From positions 1 to 10,618 of the forward strand of contig JASHXX010000283.1 in NCBI GenBank assembly GCA_030043335.1: a stretch of DNA of 10,618 bases, given 5' to 3'. The first letter of the stretch is position 1, and every line of letters begins with the position of its first letter. Both the position numbers and the translations under genes were made by a program. This document shows, one piece after another, positions 1 to 7,072 of the stretch. Under the pieces are notes generated by a model, which had not been told where the DNA came from, did no database searches, and saw only the letters and a program-made list of their open reading frames with translations. This DNA is from Xanthobacteraceae bacterium. Its GTDB lineage: Bacteria; Pseudomonadota; Alphaproteobacteria; Rhizobiales; Xanthobacteraceae.

Positions 1-138
1 GCCGCCGTCAGCGCGATTACCGCAAAGGCCAAGTTGGCCGGCCTGTGGCTAGAAAAGGTCGATCAGCACAACACCGGCACGGTCAGTACCGTCTGGGTGG
101 GCTGGGAAGGCGATGAAGCGAGTAACTGCCATGAGTGA
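1..138 (+). CDS. Terminase small subunit, C-terminal end (partial)
   Basis: Frame 1 is open from the window edge to the TGA at 136-138, giving 45 residues. They begin AAVSAITAKAKLAGLWLEK, which I recognise as the C-terminal style of phage terminase small subunits, the DNA-recognition partner of the packaging motor. The N-terminal DNA-binding part lies outside the window. The reading frame overlaps the start of the terminase large subunit gene, the usual small-then-large order, which suggests translational coupling. The identification rests on a short tail plus its neighbour: position and overlap are seen directly, the family name is inference. Confidence 0.7.
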   Translation, partial: AAVSAITAKAKLAGLWLEKVDQHNTGTVSTVWVGWEGDEASNCHE

Positions 139-1432
139 GCACAAAATCATCCAAATCAAATACAGGCCGCGCGACCAGTTCAGGCCCTTCCATCGTCGAA
201 AACAGCGTTGGTCGGCTCTGGTATGCCATCGGCGCGCCGGTAAGACGGTTGCAATACTCAACGACCTCATTCGTGGCGCCATCAATGAATGCAAGCCGGA
301 GGGCCGCTACGCATTTATCTTTCGGCAGCGCAATCAGGCCAAGGATACGGCTCGGCGGTACCTGCGGCGGTACGCGGAGCCGCTAGTGGCCAAGCCACCG
401 AATGAATCCGAGCTGCGGGTCGACCTCGTGAATGGATCAATGCTCCGCCTCTACGGCGCGGACAATCCGGATGCGCTTCGTGGGCCATATCTGGATGGTG
501 TGGTACTCGACGAGTTCGCGGACATGAAGCCTGAGGTTTGGCATGAGGTCGTTCGCCCCATGCTGGCCGACCGTCGGGGTTGGGCAACCTTCATCGGCAC
601 GCCCAAAGGCAAGAATGAGTTTTGGCGGCTCTACGAGAGCGCAAAAAGCGATCCTGAGTGGTTCCATATGATCCTACGTGCGTCCGAAAGCGGCATCCTT
701 GCTGCAGAGGAATTGGCAGCGCTCCGCAAGGAAATGAGCGAAGATCAATACAATCAGGAAATGGAGTGCAGTTTCGAGGCGGCGATAAGGGGCGCTTTCT
801 ACGCTGAAGAGATGCGGACGATGCTGGCCGAGGGCCGCATTACCAATCTAGAGATCAACAAGGAGGTCCGAGTCCACACTGCATGGGACCTCGGAGTTTC
901 TGATTCCACCAGCATCTGGTTCATCCAGTGCGTTGGCAGAGAGCGACGCCTGGTCGACTACTACGAAGCATCCGGCGTCGGCTTGGATCACTATACGCAG
1001 GTACTTCACGACAAGCGCATCGCACACGGCTGGAGGTACGGCGATCACTACTTCCCGCACGATATCAAGCATCGAGAATTTACAACCGGCAGATCGCGGC
1101 TTCAGGCTCTAGCTGCCCGTGGCATTGATGCCGTTGTGGTCCCTGAGTCCAACGTCCTCGACGGCATCAATGTGACCAGGAGGCTACTTGGGCGAATATG
1201 GATCGATGAGAAGCGATGTGCGCGCGGCTTAGAAGCGTTGCGTCAGTACCGGCGCGAGTACGATGATAAATTGAAAGATTGGAAGACGAACCCGCTCCAC
1301 GATTGGACCAGTCACGCTGCTGACGCGCTTAGAACTTTCGCTTGCGGATACGACGACAGCACAAGGTCCGGCTCGATGTACATTCGTCGTCCACCGCCGC
1401 CGCAGCTGCGCGGAACACATTGGAGCAATTGA
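113..1432 (+). CDS. Phage terminase large subunit (packaging ATPase/nuclease)
   Basis: A 439-residue protein with the two-domain layout of the DNA-packaging motor that translocates and cuts phage DNA at the procapsid portal. The ATPase part has the deviant Walker A HRRAGKT (residues 39-45), Walker B VVLDE (D133, E134) and a coupling-type motif IGTPKGKN near 163-170. The C-terminal RNase H-like nuclease shows AWDLGVSDS (D259) and HAADALR (D404), the usual acidic metal ligands. The length is normal and no key residue is missing. Two starts are possible: ATG 113, preceded closely by GGGAAGG, or ATG 131, which overlaps the stop of the small subunit. The second would be typical coupling and gives 433 residues. 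No portal gene follows, so the packaging module seems cut off downstream. Confidence 0.9.
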   Translation: MKRVTAMSEHKIIQIKYRPRDQFRPFHRRKQRWSALVCHRRAGKTVAILNDLIRGAINECKPEGRYAFIFRQRNQAKDTARRYLRRYAEPLVAKPPNESELRVDLVNGSMLRLYGADNPDALRGPYLDGVVLDEFADMKPEVWHEVVRPMLADRRGWATFIGTPKGKNEFWRLYESAKSDPEWFHMILRASESGILAAEELAALRKEMSEDQYNQEMECSFEAAIRGAFYAEEMRTMLAEGRITNLEINKEVRVHTAWDLGVSDSTSIWFIQCVGRERRLVDYYEASGVGLDHYTQVLHDKRIAHGWRYGDHYFPHDIKHREFTTGRSRLQALAARGIDAVVVPESNVLDGINVTRRLLGRIWIDEKRCARGLEALRQYRREYDDKLKDWKTNPLHDWTSHAADALRTFACGYDDSTRSGSMYIRRPPPPQLRGTHWSN

Positions 1433-1466
1433 CGTCCGCTAACAGGCGTAGATGTCAATCATGGAC

Positions 1467-1495
1467 CACGAGGGCCATTGGGCTGGCCCCTCGTG
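1467..1495 (+). terminator. Terminator-like hairpin after terminase
   Basis: CACGAGGGCCA (1467-1477) pairs with TGGCCCCTCGTG (1484-1495), leaving one bulged C and a six-base loop, and is followed by GTTTCGTT. It begins 34 bases after the terminase stop. The stem is strong but the U-tract is short and interrupted, so it could be an intrinsic terminator or a simple transcript-end hairpin. An open frame running through it (from 1452) is not convincing as a gene. Confidence 0.55.
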
Positions 1496-1529
1496 TTTCG
1501 TTGAAACGAGCGACTTGACCGAACGGCCA

Positions 1530-1619
1530 TCAAAAAGTGAAGGCCAGAGCGACGACTACCAGGATACCGAAGCTCATTATTGCAATTGCGATGGGGTCAT
1601 AGGCGGGCACTTTAAACAT
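1530..1619 (-). CDS. 29-residue single-pass membrane mini-protein
   Basis: This short minus-strand frame starts at ATG 1619 and ends at TGA 1530. It reads MFKVPAYDPIAIAIM followed by SFGILVVVALAFTF, a continuous hydrophobic helix from about residue 9 to the end. GGAG (complement of 1627-1630) lies seven bases before the ATG, an ideal Shine-Dalgarno distance. The combination of well-placed ribosome binding site, ATG start and clean transmembrane composition makes it more likely real than the longer open frames covering the same stretch on the plus strand, which have no protein-like composition. Function unknown; I recognise no family. It stands alone between the terminase hairpin and the YdjM-like gene, pointing opposite to both neighbours. 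Confidence 0.5.
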   Translation of the reverse strand: MFKVPAYDPIAIAIMSFGILVVVALAFTF

Positions 1620-1890
1620 CGCGAGGCTCCAAATCGGGAATTTACAAGTCGCCTCAGGTCCCGAACTGGCGAGTGCGGAACGCTTTTGCTGCTCTCCACA
1701 CTCACTTACCCCACCGATGGCAACCCTCCGCGGCTAAACTCGAAACATGGCAAACGACTGATGAGATGTGCAGCGTGGTTTCTCGGTCCCACGCTGCCGA
1801 ATGCTCACTGCCATCGGGGATTAACGTTTACATCGCAAATCTAGAGCGAATAGGGGTCCGGCTTCCAAATTTGATATACATCGTGGCGTG

Positions 1891-1904
1891 TAGTACATGC
1901 ACTA
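1891..1904. promoter_or_regulatory. Imperfect dyad upstream of the YdjM-like gene
   Basis: TAGTACATGCACTA is a 14-base palindrome with a single mismatched base pair, followed directly by TAGT, so it overlaps the 8-base palindrome ACTATAGT (1901-1908). It lies 21 bases before the TTG start at 1926. The spacing would suit an operator or part of a promoter, but I see no convincing -35/-10 pair. The rest of 1620-1925 holds nothing I can call a gene. Confidence 0.25.
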
Positions 1905-1925
1905 TAGTCGACTGAGAATTGGCCT

Positions 1926-2420
1926 TTGACACTTACGACGCACGCAGTAGTCGGAGCCGCAATTGCGGGCCTCGCGCCGAAGTACCCAATGCTGGGGATC
2001 TGTCTGGCCTTTGCAAGCCATTTTCTGCTGGATGCGATTCCACATTGGGATTATCCACTTCGATCGTCCTCGCTAAAACCTGAAATCGCGGCGGCGATGA
2101 AATACGATCGCGCACTCATTGCCGATCTGCTCACAATCGGCGGCGACGCGGCGCTTGGTATCGCGCTCGCTACTATCCTTTTTACGAGACAGGAGAGTTA
2201 TTTCCTGCTGCTTTGCGGGGCATGTGCCGGCATTCTTCCGGATGGGCTTCAATTCGTGCACATGCGTTTTCCGCGTAAGCCCCTGGCATATGTTCAACGA
2301 TTCCATGAATGGATCCATTCGTCCTACGAGATGCACAAGCGTCCCACGCTTGGCATATGTTCGCAGCTGGCGTTTCTCTTCGTGTTTGTAACGGCCGCGC
2401 GCGCTTTATTGGCGAGTTAG
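1926..2420 (+). CDS. YdjM-like membrane protein (putative metal-dependent hydrolase)
   Basis: A 164-residue protein starting at TTG, with no better start nearby and only a weak GAGA eight bases or so upstream. The N-terminus THAVVGAAIAG, then SHFLLDAIPHWDY around residues 31-43, matches the pattern of the YdjM / membrane-bound metal-dependent hydrolase family (PF04307), in which His and Asp residues sit next to membrane helices. Hydrophobic stretches at about 8-30, 65-87, 91-106 and 145-162 indicate an inner-membrane protein. The true substrate of the family is not established; E. coli YdjM is a LexA-regulated membrane protein. The DUF992 gene follows 31 bases later on the same strand, so the two may be co-transcribed. 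The family call comes from motif recognition, not a search. Confidence 0.65.
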   Translation: MTLTTHAVVGAAIAGLAPKYPMLGICLAFASHFLLDAIPHWDYPLRSSSLKPEIAAAMKYDRALIADLLTIGGDAALGIALATILFTRQESYFLLLCGACAGILPDGLQFVHMRFPRKPLAYVQRFHEWIHSSYEMHKRPTLGICSQLAFLFVFVTAARALLAS

Positions 2421-2451
2421 CGCGCCGCGGCCGCAACGTGAAGCCCCAACA

Positions 2452-2964
2452 ATGAAACTTGCGAAGGTGATGACCCAGGCTGTCAGCGCGGGCTTTGCCA
2501 TGGCGGCATTCGTTGCGACTGCTGGGATCGTGACCGTCTTAAATACTGCGGAAGCGCAACCGAGGCGGGTCCAAGTGGGGACGCTCACATGCTCGCTTTC
2601 CTCCGGTGTCGGGCTGGTCGTTGGTTCGCAACGCAATGTCAGCTGCCTGTTCGCCGGCGTGCGAGGTGAGCCGGATGACGCTTATACTGGAACGATAACA
2701 AGGGTCGGCCTCGACATCGGTGTGACGGCCGGCAGCGTGATCATCTGGGCGGTGTTCGCGGAGACAAACCGCTACAAAGGGATGCTCACCGGTACCTATA
2801 AGGGGGCATCAGCAGAAATGTCCATTGCAGCGGGTCTGGGCGCCAACGTGCTTGTAGGCGGATCGGACCGTACGGTGGCGCTGCAGCCGCTGTCAGTGCA
2901 GGGGCAGCTTGGCCTCGACATTGCAGCTGGAGTGGCAACCTTGGATCTGCATCCTTCGTGGTGA
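2452..2964 (+). CDS. DUF992 family secreted protein
   Basis: 170 residues. The first 35 form a signal peptide: a lysine-containing start, a long Ala/Val/Gly-rich core and an AEA-Q cleavage site at 35/36. The mature part begins with VQVGTLTCSLSSGVGLVVG and later has YTGTITRVGLDIGVT, WAVFAET and GLGANVLVGGSDRTVALQPLSVQG, all characteristic of DUF992 (PF06186), a small exported domain common in Rhizobiales and of unknown function. Two cysteines (in LTCS and VSCL) could form a disulfide. The length is normal for the family. It lies close behind the YdjM-like gene on the same strand and nothing suggests damage. Confidence 0.85.
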   Translation: MKLAKVMTQAVSAGFAMAAFVATAGIVTVLNTAEAQPRRVQVGTLTCSLSSGVGLVVGSQRNVSCLFAGVRGEPDDAYTGTITRVGLDIGVTAGSVIIWAVFAETNRYKGMLTGTYKGASAEMSIAAGLGANVLVGGSDRTVALQPLSVQGQLGLDIAAGVATLDLHPSW

Positions 2965-3021
2965 ACTCGTTCTCCACACCGATCGCATTCCTAGTGCTGA
3001 CGATCGGCCATGCTGTCCGAA

Positions 3022-3043
3022 GATATCAGTGCACGATATCAGT
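3022..3043. repeat. Tandem direct repeat GATATCAGT at the recombinase stop
   Basis: GATATCAGT occurs at 3022-3030 and again at 3035-3043, separated by the four bases GCAC. The second copy overlaps the TGA stop (3039-3041) of the recombinase. Each copy holds the palindrome GATATC. This could be a protein or recombinase binding site, or chance. Confidence 0.4.
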
Positions 3044-3668
3044 CCGGCCAGAGATTCTTAAATCGGGTCGGCGACAGCTCGGTGTAACGAACCGTGTGTC
3101 GGATATCCTTGTGACCGAGGTAGCCCTGGATCGACCTTGTGTCCTTCCCGGCATTGGCCAGCTTGTAGCCGGTGGCGTGCCGGATCATGTGCGCGTGGAC
3201 CTGGAAGGGTAGCTTGGCTTTCTTGCCGGCTCGCTTCACCATCCAGTTGAAGCTATCCCTGGTGAACGGAGCGCCACCCCGTTCGGACGTGAACACGAAT
3301 GCCGACTTCGGCTCCTGCTCCTTATGCAGCTTCCGTAACGCGCGCAGTTCGTCACCGCGAATTTGATGCGTCGCGGGCAATCCACGCTTCTTGCGCGTGA
3401 CGTGCATTGTTGCGGCATTGAAGTCGATCGCGTCCCAGGAGAGATCGCAGACCTCGGAAGCCCGGAGGCCGTGGCGGTAGGCGGCGAGGATCATGGTGGC
3501 GTCCCGGTGGCCATAGCGATTACCCTTGACGGCCTCGATCAGCTTCTCGATCTCGGTCTCGGTCAGGTGCTCGCGCTTGCGGTAGGCTGCATTAGGACGC
3601 CGGCCTGGAACGACTGCTCGCTTTTGGCCGTTTGGCGCCACCACGGCAAGGTGCGACTTCGCCTGCAT
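3039..3668 (-). CDS. Short FimB/FimE-like tyrosine recombinase
   Basis: 209 residues with all tyrosine-recombinase active-site residues: R69 in HGLRASEV, a lysine at 93/94 in TRKKRG, H160 and R163 in HAHMIRHATG, H186 in YLGHKDIRH and the nucleophile Y195 in RYTEL. It lacks the arm-binding and most of the core-binding N-terminal domains of phage integrases. In size and in the stretch HMIRHATGYKLANAGKDTR it resembles the FimB/FimE inversion recombinases, which act on short inverted repeats. The start ATG 3668 is backed by GAGGGAG seven bases upstream. It runs in the same direction as the TIR-STAND gene, whose end lies 126 bases upstream. It may drive inversion or excision of a nearby element, or be a mobile-island remnant; its target is not shown by the sequence. 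Confidence 0.85.
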   Translation of the reverse strand: MQAKSHLAVVAPNGQKRAVVPGRRPNAAYRKREHLTETEIEKLIEAVKGNRYGHRDATMILAAYRHGLRASEVCDLSWDAIDFNAATMHVTRKKRGLPATHQIRGDELRALRKLHKEQEPKSAFVFTSERGGAPFTRDSFNWMVKRAGKKAKLPFQVHAHMIRHATGYKLANAGKDTRSIQGYLGHKDIRHTVRYTELSPTRFKNLWPD

Positions 3669-3740
3669 TTGCCGGCTCCCTCAATTGCTCACTGATCGTA
3701 TAATGCATGAAAAGCGAGCAGTAGCAAAGAGCCGCAAATG
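3666..3740. repeat. Inverted repeat flanking the recombinase promoter region
   Basis: CATTTGCCGGCTC (3666-3678) and GAGCCGCAAATG (3729-3740) are inverted copies differing by one missing base, 50 bases apart. The left arm contains the recombinase start codon. The 50-base spacer holds a possible minus-strand promoter, TTGCTA and TTATAC (complement of about 3720-3725 and 3696-3701) 18 bases apart. Such a layout could be an inversion target controlling the recombinase's own transcription, or only a dyad. Confidence 0.4.
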
Positions 3741-3794
3741 TGCGGGGCGGCGCGGCCCGGCGAGCGGCTAGGCCCCGGTTCGATAGGCGAATAC

Positions 3795-6587
3795 TTACGG
3801 CGCAACAAGCGTCCGGGCGACGCGGAAGCCGATGGAATAGTACCGCCATGCGGTGGCGAATGCGTTGCGGGTCGCGGAGTGGAGGTAGTCAGGAGGCATC
3901 TCCCAGGCGCCACCGCGGACGATGCGGCTATTGCAATCGCCGCCGGCGATCCAAGCTGAGCCGTCCTCTGGCGCTCCGTTGTAACTTCTGTGGAGGCAGT
4001 CCTCGGTCCATTCCCAGACATTGCCTACCATGTCGTACAACCCGAACTTGTTGGGTGGGAATGAACCGGCCGGCGCAATTTGGGTTCCGTCCCAACTACT
4101 GCCGCAGCCCTTGCAGTTGGCCATCGCCTGTCCATTGAGCTCGACGTCGTCGCCCCAGGGGTAGACCGTCGTCATTCCGGCACGCGCAACGTATTCGTAT
4201 TCGGTCTCGGACAGAAGCCGATAGGTTTTACTCGTCACCCGCGAGAGCCATGCGACGTATTGCTGCGCGTCGTCCCAACCGACGTTCATCACCGGCTGCT
4301 TGCCGCCCCCCCAGCCCATGTCGGCTGGCTTGTAAGCATTACAGCCGCCGCCGGCGACACAGGCGTCCCAGTCCGCGAAGGTCAGCTCGTATTTCGATAC
4401 AGCAAAGGGTTTGGTGATCGTTACCGGGTGCTGCGGTATTTGGAGTGTGTACCCAACTGCTTGGCTTTCGGTTGCCGGGGCTCCCATGGTGAACGACCCT
4501 GCCGGAACAACGACCATCTCCGGGCAATCCTGCGCGCATTCTTTGAACGATTGCCCCGGCTTGAGCGCCTGTTCCTTGGCTGTGCTCAATACGTAAGGCC
4601 GAACGTTTGCGCGCGCATACGGCCACGTAACGGTCAGGAAGCGCCATTCGTCGGCAACGATCGCCTGATTGATCCACCCGATGAGGCCAAGGATGATGGC
4701 AGCTCCCAGCCCGTAGATCGCGGCGTGGACGCGACGCACGCGTGCTTGCATCTTTCTGTCGCGGGCGATGCTCTGCGCGATGAAGTCGCAGTCAGGCGAG
4801 GACAAATCCTCCCCGCGTTTCTCGAACCAGCTCTGCGCCTGCGTGAGGGCCGCGCCCATGAGCAGCGCGTCGGCTTTCGTGGCCTCCGGCGTCGCCGCCC
4901 AGGCGCGGCGCGTGATCTCCAGCCCGCTGCGCCACGCTAAGAACTCTCGTTCCGCCGCAATCCATTCGCGCAGTTTGTCCCAGCGCCGGAAGATAGCCTC
5001 GTGCGCGACCTCGGCGTAAGTCTCGCCGTTTTCGCTGGCAGCGGTGACCAGTAGTCGGTTGGGGTGGTCAGCGAGTTCACTAACCAGCCGCCACTCCTCA
5101 TCGGAAAATTCCGACCTAAACGCGCGACGCCGCGTGGGCTCGCCATCCTCGCGCACAGTGGCGAGCATCAAGGTGAAAATGCGCCGCAGCTTGTCTTCGG
5201 CTTGGAGATGCTCGGCCATGAATGCATTGGCCCGATCGACAAGGACCCGGCCCAGCTCGATCGCTGGCGCGGGCAGTCGCAGGACGCCGTCCCACTTCGG
5301 ATCTTTGCTCTTCCACATGTCGTCGAGCAGATACGACAGAAGCGGAAGTGCGCCGGCGTCCTTGCTGGATTCCTCGGCCGCTCGGCGCGCTATGTCGGCG
5401 GCCAAATGATCGCTTTCGAAGCGGGCGCCGAGCAACGCTGCTGGCTTGCTTACCACCTCGCGCAATTGCGGCTCGCGCAGCGGCGGCACCTCGATCTTGC
5501 GCGATACGTCTTGGAGCGGCGCGTCATTGAGCAATTCGCCGAAAAAGTCCGCGCGCAGGCTCATCAGCGCCCGAAAGCGTGGGTCCGCAAGACCTTCGGC
5601 AAGAATTTGCGAGAAGCGGTGGCGTTGGCGCGTCTCGGCTCGAAAATACAGCTCCTCGCCCTGATCCACATACAGCAGGAAGGCCGGCGGCTTGGATCGA
5701 CCCTGCTCTTTCAGACGCTCCTCGGTTGCATCAAGCAGACCGCGTACGGTCCCGCGAGTTCGAATGAGACTGTCAGTCCATTCGGTCTGGCGCGTTTCGC
5801 GGCGCGGGTCGGTCGGATCAAACTGCCATATGCGAACAAAGGGCTCGACTAAGGCGCGCACCGGCTCGATGCCTGGTTTGAGCGTGAGCACGCACCACGT
5901 CCGACTCTCGTCGAAGGCCCGTGGCCAGGCACTCGCCGTTTCGGCCTCCTCGGGCCAACCCTGGCGCACAAAAGCGGCGAGCACGCCCGCTTGCGCCAGC
6001 GAGGATTTGCCGACCCCTGAATTGCCGAGAAGGATCGGCAGCTTGTCGGGCGTCGCTTCGAGCGCCCTGACTATTTCGACAATCTCGCGCCCGCGGCCGA
6101 AGAAAAAATCCGAGTCCGCTTCGGTCATGGCGGCGAGGCCACGATAGGGCGCAGTGTGCCTCCACAATTCGCCAGGCGGTACGCCGCCTCCTGCCGCCGC
6201 ATTCAAAATCTGTGCGACGCTTTTTTCCGACGCCGGGTCCGTGGTGATGATCCAATGCAACTGCCGCAAGAATGGCAGTCCAGGTGCCGGCTGGCTGGCA
6301 AGCAGCACCAAAATGACCGGAAAATCGTGCTGCTTCACACGGCGGTCAAGCGCTTCGTAGTATTCGATGACTTGCCAGGGGCCTAGGCCCTTTTCCCCAA
6401 CCAGCAGCACGAATGCGGTTGCCTCGGCGATTCCTTTGGCCAATTCGGGAAGCCAAAAGCCGCCGGCCCGCAGGCTTGTCGGTGCGAAAAAAGTGTCGGC
6501 CTCGGGTTCGTTGCGCCTGAGCGCGGCCTCAAGCCCCTGCATTAGGATCAGGTCTTGAGAATTATAGCTGAGAAACCAGCGGTGCAT
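3795..6587 (-). CDS. TIR - STAND NTPase - TM - SUMF1/FGE-fold protein
   Basis: 930 residues. TIR domain at 1-130: FLSYNSQD at 5-12 and WQVIEYYE, with E75 as the likely NADase glutamate. STAND NTPase (nSTAND1-like) at about 148-545: YRGLAAMTEADSDFFFGR, Walker A GNSGVGKS (188-195, K194), Walker B LLYVDQGEE (D308, E311/E312), SLRADFF, and the typical HEAIFRRW (529-536). One transmembrane helix at about 622-642 follows a basic stretch (KMQARVRRV), implying N-terminus inside. SUMF1/FGE-fold domain at 687-927: VVPAGSFTMG, YPWGDD, GLYDMVGNVWEW, RGGAWE, IGFRVA. The FGE cysteines are absent (M897 and L902 at those places), so catalysis is unlikely. By analogy with TIR-STAND defence proteins, ligand binding would trigger oligomerisation and NAD+ loss. 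The role is inferred. Confidence 0.88.
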   Translation of the reverse strand: MHRWFLSYNSQDLILMQGLEAALRRNEPEADTFFAPTSLRAGGFWLPELAKGIAEATAFVLLVGEKGLGPWQVIEYYEALDRRVKQHDFPVILVLLASQPAPGLPFLRQLHWIITTDPASEKSVAQILNAAAGGGVPPGELWRHTAPYRGLAAMTEADSDFFFGRGREIVEIVRALEATPDKLPILLGNSGVGKSSLAQAGVLAAFVRQGWPEEAETASAWPRAFDESRTWCVLTLKPGIEPVRALVEPFVRIWQFDPTDPRRETRQTEWTDSLIRTRGTVRGLLDATEERLKEQGRSKPPAFLLYVDQGEELYFRAETRQRHRFSQILAEGLADPRFRALMSLRADFFGELLNDAPLQDVSRKIEVPPLREPQLREVVSKPAALLGARFESDHLAADIARRAAEESSKDAGALPLLSYLLDDMWKSKDPKWDGVLRLPAPAIELGRVLVDRANAFMAEHLQAEDKLRRIFTLMLATVREDGEPTRRRAFRSEFSDEEWRLVSELADHPNRLLVTAASENGETYAEVAHEAIFRRWDKLREWIAAEREFLAWRSGLEITRRAWAATPEATKADALLMGAALTQAQSWFEKRGEDLSSPDCDFIAQSIARDRKMQARVRRVHAAIYGLGAAIILGLIGWINQAIVADEWRFLTVTWPYARANVRPYVLSTAKEQALKPGQSFKECAQDCPEMVVVPAGSFTMGAPATESQAVGYTLQIPQHPVTITKPFAVSKYELTFADWDACVAGGGCNAYKPADMGWGGGKQPVMNVGWDDAQQYVAWLSRVTSKTYRLLSETEYEYVARAGMTTVYPWGDDVELNGQAMANCKGCGSSWDGTQIAPAGSFPPNKFGLYDMVGNVWEWTEDCLHRSYNGAPEDGSAWIAGGDCNSRIVRGGAWEMPPDYLHSATRNAFATAWRYYSIGFRVARTLVAP

Positions 6588-6605
6588 GCCGGAACCGCAT
6601 CAATT

Positions 6606-6634
6606 TTAATAGCAAAGATATCCCATCGGATATC
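6606..6634 (-). promoter_or_regulatory. Perfect dyad and possible -10 upstream of the TIR-STAND gene
   Basis: GATATCC (6617-6623), four bases, GGATATC (6628-6634) form a perfect 7-base inverted repeat ending 30 bases before the start codon at 6587. On the minus strand a TATTAA (complement of 6606-6611) just downstream could be a -10 box, placing the dyad across the -10/-35 spacer as an operator would be. No good -35 is seen, and no clear Shine-Dalgarno precedes the ATG. The rest of 6635-6772 holds nothing I recognise. Confidence 0.35.
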
Positions 6635-6772
6635 GTCTGTCCTTGTCGGTCCTTCTCCGTCACAGCTTAAATCGGACGGGCGTACCCCGGCGGGCTGCAA
6701 ACAATGCTGGCTACTCAAATGCGTAGAACTCAGAGTCCTAGAGCGGCAATATCGGACTTATGCCGCCGAATT

Positions 6773-7051
6773 TTAGCGTCGCCCCCAATAGATTTGAATT
6801 AACGCTGCAAGAGAAGCCCAAAGATACCAACAAGCCCAAAGCAAACGGGCATCATAGGCCGCCGCGCCGAAAAAATCGGCTACATTAGACACCATTCGGC
6901 AGGGTCCTGTGAGCTGGTAGAGGCATTCGACGGGCGCTTGTCCGACCACACGACTATAAAAATTCTGCCACCAGACGATGGAAGCAATCACACCGACTAC
7001 GCCGAGGAGGAGGAGCCAGGAACCCACTTGTCGCGCCACTTTGCGTCGCAT
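6773..7051 (-). CDS. Small two-helix membrane protein, function unknown
   Basis: 92 residues. ATG 7051 has GAGG eight bases upstream. The chain starts with basic residues (MRRKVARQVG), then a helix at about 11-28 (SWLLLLGVVGVIASIVWW), a central segment with two cysteines (VECLYQLTGPCRMV) and a second helix at about 69-87 (LLWACWYLWASLAALIQIYW), ending GRR. Basic ends place both termini in the cytoplasm and the cysteine-bearing loop outside, where a disulfide could form. I do not recognise the family. It lies 185 bases upstream of the TIR-STAND gene on the same strand. Co-transcription is possible but the gap is long and holds its own dyad, so a functional link is only a suggestion. Confidence 0.7.
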   Translation of the reverse strand: MRRKVARQVGSWLLLLGVVGVIASIVWWQNFYSRVVGQAPVECLYQLTGPCRMVSNVADFFGAAAYDARLLWACWYLWASLAALIQIYWGRR

Positions 7052-7072
7052 TTAGTCAACCTCGGCTATCGC

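Noticed and set aside
1452..1844. 130-residue plus-strand open frame after the terminase
   Set aside because: It runs through the terminator-like hairpin, has no clear ribosome binding site, and its composition (many Cys, His, Arg, Thr) is not protein-like; it is antisense to the better-supported 29-residue frame.
3795..4000. Diversity-generating retroelement variable region at the SUMF1-like C-terminus
   Set aside because: The fold is one used by such elements, but the C-terminal codons are not enriched in AAC/adenine-variable positions, and no template repeat or reverse transcriptase is present in the window.
4080..5852. Long plus-strand frames (286 and 262 residues) inside the TIR-STAND gene
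   Set aside because: They are shadows of a gene with several recognisable domains on the other strand.
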